From Ignavibacteriota bacterium (GTDB taxonomy: Bacteria; Bacteroidota; Ignavibacteria; Tepidaquicellales; Tepidaquicellaceae): 10,374 nt of DNA. Numbering within the stretch: position 1 is the stretch's first letter; every line of letters starts with the position of its first letter. The stretch is from the NCBI GenBank assembly GCA_003135995.1, contig PNBM01000138.1, forward strand, positions 1-10,374. The letters run 5' to 3'. Positions 1 through 6,596 of this stretch are shown here, piece by piece. Made by a program: the position numbers and the translations under genes. Under the pieces are notes generated by a model. The model saw nothing but the letters and a program-made list of their open reading frames with translations, ran no database searches and had not been told where the DNA came from.

Positions 1-60
1 TTAAAATAGATTTTGTAGCCGCAGGCTTCTCTCATTACTACGCTCCGGCGTAGTAACGAA
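1..60. repeat. REP-like palindrome at the 3' side of the leftmost gene
   Basis: Positions 35-43 (TTACTACGC) and 48-56 (GCGTAGTAA) form a perfect 9-bp stem around the loop TCCG. Just to the left, 18-26 contains a small GCC-GCA-GGC dyad. The hairpin ends 13 nt after the stop codon of the leftward gene. It lacks a T-tract on either strand, so it does not look like an intrinsic terminator. Its core ACGCTCC(G) is also seen in the half-palindrome at 2447-2456, suggesting a dispersed family. The REP-like label is an inference from size, position and symmetry. The window edge may cut off further units. Confidence 0.6.
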
Positions 61-68
61 GAAACATA

Positions 69-917
69 TTACGAATGACTCACTGTGACTTTGCTCTTAT
101 CGAACTTGTCATATTTTACCCAAATCTGTTTTCCTGGTTGATATTTTCCTTCCGATGCCGCCGCAACTATTCCATAGCACTTTGCTTCATAAGCCGGAAG
201 GTTATCCGGCAAGACTTCCAATGTTACCGACTTTAATTTGTTTTGTCCGTTTACATAAACACCCATCCATTCGATGTTCTTTATAATCGCTTTGCATTCA
301 GTTCCGGACTGCATGATTCTTTGATTTTCATTATCCATATTTACCAACCAGCTATCTATCTGTGGCTGGGTCATACCGTTAAAGATTGGAGACAACACAG
401 AAGCTGTTTCCGGTGAGATTGATTGTTGATTGCCGTAGTTACTATAGTTATCAAATGAACCTCCCTGATTTCCTGCTGAACCCCCAATACTTTCAATAGC
501 GATTTTAGATGTATTGTTAGGGTCATATCTGATTACACAACTTACGCCGGGCTGATAGTAAGCAGTTTCCAAACGTGAGATTACCATTTTTAATTCAGCT
601 ACTACCGTCTGTCCGCTAATCGTATTATATTGAATCTTCATTCCAATCTGAGGCTGGTTGTTTATTGTTACAGCCGTATCCCATAATTCGATTATTTTTC
701 CGTTTGCCTGTGTACCGTTTTGCAGAAGTTCTTTTCTCTTCCGTCCCCGCAGGTAAAGACCTCCGAAAACAAATCCAAATATTAATATAAAAAATAAAGA
801 GAATATGCTTCCGAATAAAGGCGCGGCTGCAATAGCTACTGCCATACCTAAAAGACCACCTAAAACTCCGATTGTTATTCCAATGTACATTATAATTCTT
901 TGTGCATCTGGTTTCAT
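69..917 (-). CDS. Membrane protein with two tandem DUF3592-like domains
   Basis: 282 aa from an ATG, with no clear Shine-Dalgarno sequence. Two hydrophobic segments (about residues 8-31 and 35-54) are followed by a basic LRGRKRK stretch (56-62), which predicts a membrane hairpin with the remainder in the cytoplasm. The soluble part has two similar domains: about 68-142 and 204-280. Both begin (N/S)GT, carry an N-x-Q turn, and end with YQPG, then V/I-(K/R)-Y-D, then SK(I/V). They are joined by a low-complexity Gly/Asn/Ser/Gln linker (about 145-170) and a short helical stretch (170-203). The first copy resembles DUF3592-type small beta domains; this is recognition by eye. Function is unknown. 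The gene stands alone, its start separated from the dipeptidase gene by about 180 nt of repeats and a possible promoter. Confidence 0.8.
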   Translation of the reverse strand: MKPDAQRIIMYIGITIGVLGGLLGMAVAIAAAPLFGSIFSLFFILIFGFVFGGLYLRGRKRKELLQNGTQANGKIIELWDTAVTINNQPQIGMKIQYNTISGQTVVAELKMVISRLETAYYQPGVSCVIRYDPNNTSKIAIESIGGSAGNQGGSFDNYSNYGNQQSISPETASVLSPIFNGMTQPQIDSWLVNMDNENQRIMQSGTECKAIIKNIEWMGVYVNGQNKLKSVTLEVLPDNLPAYEAKCYGIVAAASEGKYQPGKQIWVKYDKFDKSKVTVSHS

Positions 918-992
918 AGTTATTTTATTTTATTTGAAAAATTTGATGATGAATTTAAATTTAATTTTTAATTATTGCAAGTACAATTAAAG

Positions 993-1023
993 AATATAAA
1001 TTAAGATAATAATGATCAGTCAA
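993..1023 (-). promoter_or_regulatory. Possible promoter of the DUF3592-like gene
   Basis: Read on the minus strand, TTGACT (1018-1023) is followed after 19 nt by TATATT (993-998). Each hexamer is one base off consensus, but the spacing is longer than ideal. It would give a leader of about 70 nt before the ATG at 917. The region is so AT-rich that a chance match is quite possible. Confidence 0.3.
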
Positions 1024-1025
1024 AT

Positions 1026-1060
1026 ACAGGATAAACTCATTCCCAATCCCGGTTTAAGAA
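1026..1060. repeat. Degenerate copy of the TTCCCAAWC palindrome family
   Basis: Positions 1036-1050 (CTCATTCCCAATCCC) match 8407-8421 over 15 nt exactly, and ACAGGAT precedes both copies (1026-1032 and 8393-8399). At 8408-8434 the motif is a perfect 12-bp hairpin. Here the right arm is decayed: 1051-1060 (GGTTTAAGAA) pairs with the left arm except for two C/A and one T/T oppositions. On the minus strand, the direction of the neighbouring dipeptidase transcript, the two C/A oppositions become G-U wobbles. It lies 45-80 nt past that gene's stop. Confidence 0.6.
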
Positions 1061-1090
1061 CGCTTTAACATTTAACGCTTTAACATTTAA
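1061..1090. repeat. 15-nt tandem duplication
   Basis: The unit CGCTTTAACATTTAA occurs twice in direct succession, 1061-1075 and 1076-1090, followed by the start of a further partial unit (CA). It sits between the degenerate palindrome and the dipeptidase stop codon (1102-1104). No coding role is apparent. Confidence 0.85.
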
Positions 1091-1101
1091 CATTGAAAGA
1101 G

Positions 1102-2376
1102 CTATCCGCATACTTGTTTGAAAACTCTCAAAAAATTTAATCCGAGTATTTTTCTTATTTCATCTTCTTTATATCCTCTTTCAATAAGTTTTTTTGTTAA
1201 TAGCGGATAACAGGTTGCATCATATAAATCAACCGGCGGGGTTATACCTCCGTCAAAGTCAGAACCAAGTCCGATGTAATCTACACCAACAAGATTTTTA
1301 ATATGGTCTATATGGTCAATGATATTATCAATAGTTGTTCCGCCTTTAATCGGATGTTCGTTCATAAATTTTTCTCGCTCTTCATTGAATTTAATTAAAT
1401 TACTTTTGTTCGTTTCATATATTTCGTCTAAGTCCTTTTTATAAACCTGGTAATAATTTTTTACTCTATTGGCTTTCGCATCCTGTTCTATAAATTCATC
1501 GAGAAAATTCATCCCTATTATTCCTCCGCTTTTTGCGATAGCTTTAATCTGGTCATCATTCAGATTCCTGAAATGCGGATTTAATGCGTAGCAATTGGAA
1601 TGTGATGCGATAATCGGATTTTTTGAATTGTTTATGACGTCCCAGAAAGCATTTTCTCCCATGTGCGAAACGTCTATAAGCATTCCAAGTTCATCCATCC
1701 GTTTCACAACTTCGATACCATATTTCGTTAATCCGCCCGTTCCACTTTGACTTTCATCTCGTGCCGATGTCCCGATTTTATTTGAGTGATTCCACGTGAG
1801 ACCTATATATCTTATACCTAAATCATAAAATGTATTAATTTCATCTATATCATTTTCAATCGGAGCTCCGTCTTCAATTCCCATCAATCCGCACAGCTTT
1901 CCTGATTTATTTATCCTGATTATATCATCATAAGAATTGGCGAGTTCAAATTGCTCCGGGTATTCTGTTTCGAAATTTTTAATCCTCGCAATTTGCTCTT
2001 TTGCGAATTTGTTCGCCCTTTTTATTTCATTTTGTACAATCCAGACCGCAAATATCTGAACGTCCACGCCGCCTTCGATTAATCGCGGCAATCCCGATTG
2101 TGTGAAGTTGTCTCTTTTTCCGAAATTTGCATTCCTGTAATAAACCTGGTAAACATAGTCATTGTGAAAATCAATCACCGTTGCATCAAAGTGTAATTTG
2201 TAAGCATCCTTTGTTAAATAAGTAAATTTAATTATTGTATCCATTTTATTCTTTGTTTGGGTTACCTGCTGTGAAGTATCTTTTGATTGTTTTGTAGGAG
2301 TTTCGTTTTTGCAAAAAGCGAAAATGAAATTAAATAAAATCAATATACCGAATAATGTTATAGAAGAATATTTCAT
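1102..2376 (-). CDS. Secreted M19 family membrane dipeptidase
   Basis: 424 aa from the ATG at 2376; a TTG five codons further upstream (2391) would give 429 aa. The ATG is preferred because the protein then starts with a normal signal sequence: MKYSS, a hydrophobic core at about 6-21, and a Cys at 22. The preceding F-A-F is a poor lipobox, so lipid attachment is uncertain. The zinc-peptidase M19 (renal dipeptidase) ligands are all in place: H71 and D73 (FHND), E168 (GIEDG), H238 (DVSHMGE), H259 (ASHSN) and D373 (GSDFDG). The family hydrolyses dipeptides with a binuclear zinc centre, including L,D- and dehydro-dipeptides. The likely location is the periplasm or outer surface. A charged Lys/Glu-rich insertion spans about 297-343, before the C-terminal metal-binding part. 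The gene is separated from DUF2007 upstream by about 300 nt of repeats, so it is probably transcribed alone. Confidence 0.93.
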   Translation of the reverse strand: MKYSSITLFGILILFNFIFAFCKNETPTKQSKDTSQQVTQTKNKMDTIIKFTYLTKDAYKLHFDATVIDFHNDYVYQVYYRNANFGKRDNFTQSGLPRLIEGGVDVQIFAVWIVQNEIKRANKFAKEQIARIKNFETEYPEQFELANSYDDIIRINKSGKLCGLMGIEDGAPIENDIDEINTFYDLGIRYIGLTWNHSNKIGTSARDESQSGTGGLTKYGIEVVKRMDELGMLIDVSHMGENAFWDVINNSKNPIIASHSNCYALNPHFRNLNDDQIKAIAKSGGIIGMNFLDEFIEQDAKANRVKNYYQVYKKDLDEIYETNKSNLIKFNEEREKFMNEHPIKGGTTIDNIIDHIDHIKNLVGVDYIGLGSDFDGGITPPVDLYDATCYPLLTKKLIERGYKEDEIRKILGLNFLRVFKQVCG

Positions 2377-2403
2377 TTTAAGATTTTTCAAATTAATGAA
2401 AGT

Positions 2404-2432
2404 ATTTTATAAATAAATTAACATTCCGTAAA
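2404..2432 (-). promoter_or_regulatory. Candidate sigma70-type promoter of the dipeptidase gene
   Basis: On the minus strand TTTACG (2427-2432) and TAAAAT (2404-2409) are separated by exactly 17 nt. They match consensus at four and five positions. Transcription would start near 2397, leaving about 20 nt before the ATG at 2376 but only a few before the alternative TTG at 2391. This agrees with the ATG start. Confidence 0.4.
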
Positions 2433-2441
2433 AAACATATA

Positions 2442-2457
2442 GCTCCCACGCTCCAGA
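2442..2457. repeat. Half of a REP-like palindrome (truncated)
   Basis: GCTCCCACGCTCCAG has the form of the left arm and loop of a palindrome whose right arm would read GCGTGGGAGC. That arm is absent: after the loop the sequence passes directly into the outer arm of the nested inverted repeat at 2458. The ACGCTCC core is shared with the intact hairpin at 35-56. That it is a broken palindrome is an inference. Confidence 0.4.
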
Positions 2458-2551
2458 GACTGTGTGAAAACGAGTAACCTAAATAAATATTTAGCTTTTT
2501 CTTTCCCAAACAGGGGTTTGGGAAAGAGGCAGTGGTTGTTTTCGCACAGTC
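2458..2551. repeat. Nested inverted repeat with two internal hairpins
   Basis: The outer arms 2458-2471 (GACTGTGTGAAAAC) and 2538-2551 (GTTTTCGCACAGTC) pair over 14 positions with one G/T mismatch. They enclose two smaller palindromes: an AT-only one at 2479-2494 (CTAAATA/TATTTAG) and a perfect 11-bp stem at 2501-2511/2516-2526 (CTTTCCCAAAC, loop AGGG). The whole can fold as a three-way junction on either strand. The inner stem belongs to the family also seen at 8408-8434 and 1040-1060. No long T-run follows on either strand, so it is not a typical terminator. It resembles a REP-type or MITE-type non-coding element. Confidence 0.7.
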
Positions 2552-2556
2552 TTTCT

Positions 2557-2580
2557 AACCTTCCAACCTTCAAACCTTCT
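2557..2580. repeat. Three 8-nt tandem units
   Basis: AACCTTCC, AACCTTCA and AACCTTCT follow one another at 2557-2564, 2565-2572 and 2573-2580. They join the nested palindrome to the 9-nt array with no unrelated bases between the last unit and the array. The resemblance to the AACTTGA unit suggests related slippage-prone sequence. Confidence 0.75.
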
Positions 2581-2680
2581 AACTTGACAAACTTGATAAA
2601 CTTGATAAACTTGACGAACTTGATAAACTTGATAAACTTGAAGAACTTGATAAACTTGATAAACTTGACGAACTTGATTA
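2581..2680. repeat. 9-nt tandem array with 27-nt higher-order period
   Basis: Eleven units of AACTTGANN run without interruption. The last two or three bases cycle so that every third unit differs (ACA, ACG, AAG, ACG) while the two between are ATA, giving a 27-nt super-repeat. The final unit (2671-2680, AACTTGATTA) contains the stop codon of the DUF2007 gene. As the period is a multiple of three, both strands stay open (NLINLTNLI on plus, QVYQVYQVR on minus), but I do not regard these frames as genes. Confidence 0.9.
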
Positions 2681-2947
2681 ATATTCCAAATCATCCTGAA
2701 GCAGATCCGAATTATCCTTATCTATTATTGTTTTCGCTCTTTCATAATCTTCTTCTTTCACAAAAAATTTAATCGGCTGTTTCAGTGCCATCCTGCTTAT
2801 TTCTGCATTGAAAGTATCCATAGTCATAGTAAGGTTACTGTTCCCTGTAACTTTATATTCAATCTCTTCATCATCAAGTTTTGCCTGTATCAGACTTGCT
2901 TCCATCGGGTCATAAGTTATTTTTAACTCTTTCAGATTCTCATTCAT
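2678..2947 (-). CDS. Small DUF2007-type protein
   Basis: 89 aa from an ATG. The sequence has the features of the DUF2007 family (annotated as putative signal-transducing proteins): 'YDPMEASLIQAKLDDEEIEYKV' at about 10-32, a hydrophobic middle, and a closing strand plus helix 'IKFFVKEEDYERAKTII' at about 59-75, followed by an acidic tail. Family members are small alpha-beta proteins of about 70-100 aa with no established biochemical role. There is no signal or membrane segment. The start lies 27 nt after the prohibitin stop, so the two are probably co-transcribed. The TAA stop falls inside the last unit of the 9-nt tandem array. Confidence 0.8.
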   Translation of the reverse strand: MNENLKELKITYDPMEASLIQAKLDDEEIEYKVTGNSNLTMTMDTFNAEISRMALKQPIKFFVKEEDYERAKTIIDKDNSDLLQDDLEY

Positions 2948-2974
2948 AAATATTAATTATTATTTTAAATCAAA

Positions 2975-3895
2975 TTATTTATTCAAATTCAACAGAGGTG
3001 TCAGTTTTTGGTCGTAAGGCGTAATCACAATTGTATTATTCTTTGATGTCATCAGTTCTTTCAAAGCTTCGATATATTTCCACTGCAAATATTGAGGACT
3101 AATTGAACTGGAAATAATTTTCTGAGCTTCGGAAACACCCCTTGCTTCTACCTGTTTTCTTTCCGCTTCCTGTTTTTCTTTTTGTAAGACGTAAACCATT
3201 TGCTGCGCCCTTTGTTCTGCGGAAATTTTTTCGTCAATTGCTTCTTTCACCTTTTCCGGAAGTTCAATATTTCTTAATAAAACTTTTTCCAGAATTATAC
3301 CGCGTCCTTGAAATGAGGTTTCAAGGTTTTTCGAAATTTCTTTTATGAAATCATCGCGCTTTGAAGAGTAAATATCCGTAGCTGTATATTGAACCGAAAC
3401 ATCTCTCAATGAAGTTCTCGTAGCAGGTCTCACAATTTTTTCTATATAGTCTGCTCCAATGGTTCGTAAAATTTGAGGAGCTTCCGATTCGCTTACTTTA
3501 AACCAAACCGTTACATCTAATTTCAGTGTCAAACCGTCTGAGGATAATGTCAGAATCGCATCATCTCCTTTTACCTGACCTTCGTCTTTAACTCCGCTCA
3601 TCGTATATGCCTGCGTTTTAATATCTAATTTTTCAACTTCGACCAGCGGGTTTACTATATTAAGTCCGCTTCTCAACACGTTGTCCTGTACGCTTCCGAA
3701 AAGTATCGGGACTCCAACCTGACCGGGACCAATCTGGACTATAGATGCAAACAATATTGCGACCACAATTCCTATTAAAGCGAGTACTCTCAACAATCCA
3801 ATAACTTTTTCCGCGTTTTTATTGTCCTGTAAGTTCTTGCGGACTAAAAACAAAACTATTAATACTATTATAAAAAATATTATTAATGTTATCAT
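2975..3895 (-). CDS. Prohibitin-family SPFH/band 7 membrane protein
   Basis: 306 aa from an ATG. Two hydrophobic segments (about 2-18 and 31-52) are followed by an SPFH/band 7 domain (about 52-225) with characteristic stretches such as 'VQIGPGQVGVPILFGSV' (53-69), 'PLVEVEKLDIKTQ' (83-95) and 'VLLRNIELPEKVKEAI' (205-220). A charged alanine/glutamate-rich coiled coil follows (about 222-262). These proteins assemble into large membrane-bound rings or cages and in several bacteria and in mitochondria modulate AAA proteases such as FtsH. A similar role here is an inference. The gene sits between an S41 protease upstream and a DUF2007 gene downstream, and a promoter-like sequence in the 148-nt upstream gap suggests independent transcription. 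Confidence 0.9.
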   Translation of the reverse strand: MITLIIFFIIVLIVLFLVRKNLQDNKNAEKVIGLLRVLALIGIVVAILFASIVQIGPGQVGVPILFGSVQDNVLRSGLNIVNPLVEVEKLDIKTQAYTMSGVKDEGQVKGDDAILTLSSDGLTLKLDVTVWFKVSESEAPQILRTIGADYIEKIVRPATRTSLRDVSVQYTATDIYSSKRDDFIKEISKNLETSFQGRGIILEKVLLRNIELPEKVKEAIDEKISAEQRAQQMVYVLQKEKQEAERKQVEARGVSEAQKIISSSISPQYLQWKYIEALKELMTSKNNTIVITPYDQKLTPLLNLNK

Positions 3896-3964
3896 GATTA
3901 ATATAAATTAAGTTAATAAAATATTTATGTTAGGTAATACATTTTTCCCTATAAATGTACAATT

Positions 3965-3994
3965 TCTATAAAGATTTTGAAAGGTCATTGTCAA
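3965..3994 (-). promoter_or_regulatory. Candidate promoter of the prohibitin/DUF2007 pair
   Basis: On the minus strand a perfect TTGACA (3989-3994) is followed after 18 nt by TATAGA (3965-3970, four of six consensus). The start site would be near 3958, leaving a leader of about 60 nt before the ATG at 3895. That leader contains a 7-bp hairpin (3938-3944/3953-3959, TACATTT/AAATGTA) of unknown meaning. Confidence 0.45.
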
Positions 3995-4043
3995 ATTTGT
4001 GAGGTGACCCGATTATTTAAAAAAATTTCCGGCTTCTGCTCTT

Positions 4044-5726
4044 CTACATTTTATTCAATAATTTCAAATACTCATCTTTATTTTTAATTACCTTCAATGC
4101 TTCCTGTAGTTGTAAATCATTATCAAAAGTTGCCTCAATTTGCGCGGCTTCCGTTACTATACGTTTGTTTATTTCAGATTCAATGTTTCTTTTTATTTCA
4201 TCCTTTGCTTTTTCGTACTCGGTCTGCTTTTCGTTTTGAATATCATCTTCAACTTTTCCTAAATCATTTAAAAAATTGTCCGGGAAATATTTTTTCGATG
4301 CGATATTTTTTAATGCGTCAACTTTTTTGTCTGCCTCTGAATTATAAATGAAATTCTGAGATTTTACAAAATCAAGAAACTGATAAAATATATTATCGGT
4401 GCAGGTAAATGATTTTATTCCGGGATTCTGTGATAAATAATAATTAGCAAATTTAAAAAACATATCCTTCATTAATAAAGCCGAATGAATCTCGCTCTCT
4501 CCTTCCACTTTCACTTCATCATCGGGTGTAATCCCTCCGTTCGCATAAACTGTTCTGCCGTTTAATGTCCTGAATTCGGTTTGCATAAACGTTTCGGTGT
4601 TAAGAAAAACTCCCGATTTGTTTTCTTTAAAATAATTTTTTGCTTGTATCCATCTGCCGGAAGGTGTGAAATATCGTGCAGTGGTAATTTTTAAACGTGA
4701 GTCCGAATTAAGGTCTTTGACCTGTTGTACAAGCCCTTTCCCGAATGACTTACTGCCCACAATAACACCCTTGTCTAAATCCTGTATAGCTCCGGCAACA
4801 ATTTCCGACGCGGATGCAGTATTGCCGTTTATCAATACAACTAAAGGAACATCCTTCGGAATTACCGGGTCTTCTTTTGAAAAGAATTTATTTTCTGATT
4901 CTTTAGTATTTCCCCTTGTCGTTAAGAGCAGGCTATTTTTATCAACTAAATTATTCAATATCCCGATTGCCGCCTCCAGTAATCCTCCTCCATTATCCCT
5001 TAAGTCAAATATTACACCTTTTAAATTATTTTTTGATTTAAATGTTTTTAAAGTATTTTCAACTTCGTTTTCGGAATTGTTCGTAAACCGGTCAAGTTTC
5101 AAATATGCTATTCCATCATCAGGATTTCCGATAAATCCCGAGTAGGAAATATTTTTTAAAATAATTTCCTGCCGCGTCAGTTCGAAATTAATAATTTCTC
5201 CATCCCTGTCAACTTTCATATTTAATGTCGTTCCTGCCGCACCCCTGACCAGTTGCCTCACTTTCTCTATTTCTCCCGACGAAAGACCCGTCCCGTCAAT
5301 TTCTTTTATAATATCCCCGATGCGAAGACCTTTTCTCTGGGCTTCATAACCGCTCATTATATCCGTGATTTTAATTATAGAATCATTAACTCCTATTGTA
5401 ATTCCAATGCCCCCGTATTTCCCGGTTGTTATCAAATCTATCGCATCCCTGTTTTTATCATCATAGTAAACAGTGTATGGGTCAAGCGTAGCAAGCATTC
5501 CCTCTATTCCCGCTTCGAAAAATTTATCCACATCGATTGCATCTACATAGTTAATCGCTACTTCCCGGTACACTTTTCCGAAAACATCCATATTCTTATT
5601 TATCTTATCATAAATATCTTCGTTGCCTTTAAATGTTGTACCTAACACCAGACATAAAATAAATAACAAATATATCTGAAGCCTGAAATAAGGAAATTTA
5701 ATTTTCTTAATATTAATTAATGACAT
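4044..5726 (-). CDS. S41 family C-terminal processing peptidase (CtpA-like)
   Basis: 560 aa from an ATG. An N-terminal hydrophobic segment (about 14-31) is a signal peptide or membrane anchor, so the protease acts in the periplasm. A PDZ domain follows (about 100-185; 'YGGIGITIG' and 'GDIIKEIDG'), then the S41 core with 'GVIFDLRDNGGG' (237-248). The catalytic serine is S305 in NGNTASASEI and the general base is K330 in SKSFGKGLVQ, 25 residues on, with Q334 four further, as in CtpB and the D1 processing protease. The C-terminal part (about 430-560) is rich in Lys/Glu and probably helical. Such enzymes trim or degrade envelope proteins from the C-terminus. The gene starts 23 nt after the thymidylate kinase stop, so the two are probably one transcript. 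The exact substrate cannot be told from sequence. Confidence 0.93.
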   Translation of the reverse strand: MSLINIKKIKFPYFRLQIYLLFILCLVLGTTFKGNEDIYDKINKNMDVFGKVYREVAINYVDAIDVDKFFEAGIEGMLATLDPYTVYYDDKNRDAIDLITTGKYGGIGITIGVNDSIIKITDIMSGYEAQRKGLRIGDIIKEIDGTGLSSGEIEKVRQLVRGAAGTTLNMKVDRDGEIINFELTRQEIILKNISYSGFIGNPDDGIAYLKLDRFTNNSENEVENTLKTFKSKNNLKGVIFDLRDNGGGLLEAAIGILNNLVDKNSLLLTTRGNTKESENKFFSKEDPVIPKDVPLVVLINGNTASASEIVAGAIQDLDKGVIVGSKSFGKGLVQQVKDLNSDSRLKITTARYFTPSGRWIQAKNYFKENKSGVFLNTETFMQTEFRTLNGRTVYANGGITPDDEVKVEGESEIHSALLMKDMFFKFANYYLSQNPGIKSFTCTDNIFYQFLDFVKSQNFIYNSEADKKVDALKNIASKKYFPDNFLNDLGKVEDDIQNEKQTEYEKAKDEIKRNIESEINKRIVTEAAQIEATFDNDLQLQEALKVIKNKDEYLKLLNKM

Positions 5727-5749
5727 ATATATTATTTAAACTTTTTGTG

Positions 5750-6355
5750 TTATTTCTTAAAAATTAATTTTATTATTTCTTTTTGTAAATCCGAAATCGG
5801 TTTTGTTCCGTCGAGAACTTTGAATCTTTTATCCTTCTTTGCTATCGCTCGGTACCCATTTATTACTTTTGTATAATAAGAAATTTCCTTTTGTTCAATC
5901 CGGTCGTGCGATTTCTTCATCCTCTCACGCCTTTTCAGATTTTCCTTATAGCTTATATCTATTAAAAAAGATAAATCGGGTATTAAATTCCCGGTTGCAA
6001 TTTTATTCACCTTATTTATAATGGAAATATCTATCTCCCCGCCGTAACCCTGGTAAGCAGTTGATGAATCGTAATACCTGTCGCAAATCACGTAATATCC
6101 TCGCTTTAAATGAGGCTTAATGATTTCTTCCGTCAGCTGGTATCTCGATGCCGAAAACAGCAGGAATTCAGTAATATACTTCATATTAAAATTTTTCTTA
6201 TCAAGCAGTATGTTCCTGATTTTTTCGGATATTCCGGTACCACCCGGCTCCCTGACTATAATAACTTTTTTCTTTTTCTCTTTTAAATACTCGTATAAAA
6301 GTTTGGCTTGTGTCGATTTGCCGCTTAAATCTATACCCTCAAAGGTTATGAACAT
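5750..6355 (-). CDS. tmk: Thymidylate kinase
   Basis: 201 aa from the ATG at 6355 (MFITFEGIDL). An ATG 11 codons upstream (6388) is also in frame, but the family usually begins right at this first beta strand. The enzyme phosphorylates dTMP to dTDP with ATP. Visible motifs are the P-loop GIDLSGKST (7-15), the REPGGTG motif (35-41), DRYYDSSTAYQG (92-103), and a lid carrying several arginines (KRRERMKKSHDRIE, about 141-154). The P-loop lacks Arg and the lid has it, which is the E. coli-like type II arrangement. 'DLSGK' replaces the common 'DGAGK', a small deviation. It is followed after 23 nt by the S41 protease gene. Confidence 0.95.
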   Translation of the reverse strand: MFITFEGIDLSGKSTQAKLLYEYLKEKKKKVIIVREPGGTGISEKIRNILLDKKNFNMKYITEFLLFSASRYQLTEEIIKPHLKRGYYVICDRYYDSSTAYQGYGGEIDISIINKVNKIATGNLIPDLSFLIDISYKENLKRRERMKKSHDRIEQKEISYYTKVINGYRAIAKKDKRFKVLDGTKPISDLQKEIIKLIFKK

Positions 6356-6438
6356 AATTAATAGATATTTAGAAAGTAAATTATACATTTTTTAAAGCAA
6401 TTTCAAAATAAAAATTTTCTTGATTTTGCTAACCGCTT

Positions 6439-6455
6439 TAATTATAGTATAATTA
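6439..6455 (-). promoter_or_regulatory. Palindromic -10-like element upstream of tmk
   Basis: TAATTATA and TATAATTA flank a single central G (6439-6446, 6448-6455), an 8-bp perfect dyad. On the minus strand it contains TATAAT (6441-6446), placed to serve tmk with a leader of about 45-80 nt. No TTG-type -35 box is at 16-18 nt. On the plus strand it also holds TATAAT (6448-6453), with TTGCTA 16 nt before. It could be a promoter, an operator, or chance in AT-rich DNA. Confidence 0.3.
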
Positions 6456-6475
6456 CGAACATTTTAATTTTTAAA

Positions 6476-6534
6476 GTAGTAAATAGGTAGTAAATACCTT
6501 AAAAAAATGTATATTTACCGTAATTTAGGTATTT
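6476..6534. repeat. Short direct and inverted repeats in the tmk upstream gap
   Basis: GTAGTAAATA occurs at 6476-6485 and 6487-6496, an 11-nt period. AAATACCT (6492-6499) is repeated inverted as AGGTATTT (6527-6534). This lies between the lipoprotein stop and the tmk start and may hold binding sites. No known motif is recognised. Confidence 0.4.
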
Positions 6535-6596
6535 GTTTTAAATGTATCAATTGAGTATTGCAGGCAGGTTAAACTTAATGTTTTAATTACCCCTGA

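Noticed and set aside
805..990. Short plus-strand frame overlapping the start of the DUF3592-like gene
   Set aside because: It mirrors the hydrophobic N-terminal coding region on the minus strand and runs out into repeat-poor AT-rich sequence; nothing supports its expression.
2501..2526. Inner hairpin as an intrinsic terminator of the DUF2007 transcript
   Set aside because: On the minus strand the stem is followed by A-rich, not T-rich, sequence; the plus strand has no T-run after it either.
2464..2772. Open frames on both strands across the 9-nt array (NLINLTNLI on plus, QVYQVYQVR on minus)
   Set aside because: They are a by-product of a period divisible by three. Their ends run into palindromes and into the real DUF2007 gene, and no start signal or non-repeat domain is present.
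4666..5145. Long open frame on the plus strand opposite the S41 protease
   Set aside because: It is the shadow of the protease gene, whose catalytic motifs are intact on the minus strand; the frame has no recognisable domain and no start signal.
6386..6388. ATG at 6388 as the thymidylate kinase start
   Set aside because: It cannot be excluded, but it adds 11 residues (MYNLLSKYLLI) before the first strand where family members normally begin, so the ATG at 6355 is preferred.
6426..6453. Plus-strand promoter (TTGCTA, 16 nt, TATAAT) driving an antisense or small RNA into 6460-7000
   Set aside because: It rests on an AT-only palindrome readable on both strands. No terminator or conserved structure downstream supports a transcript.
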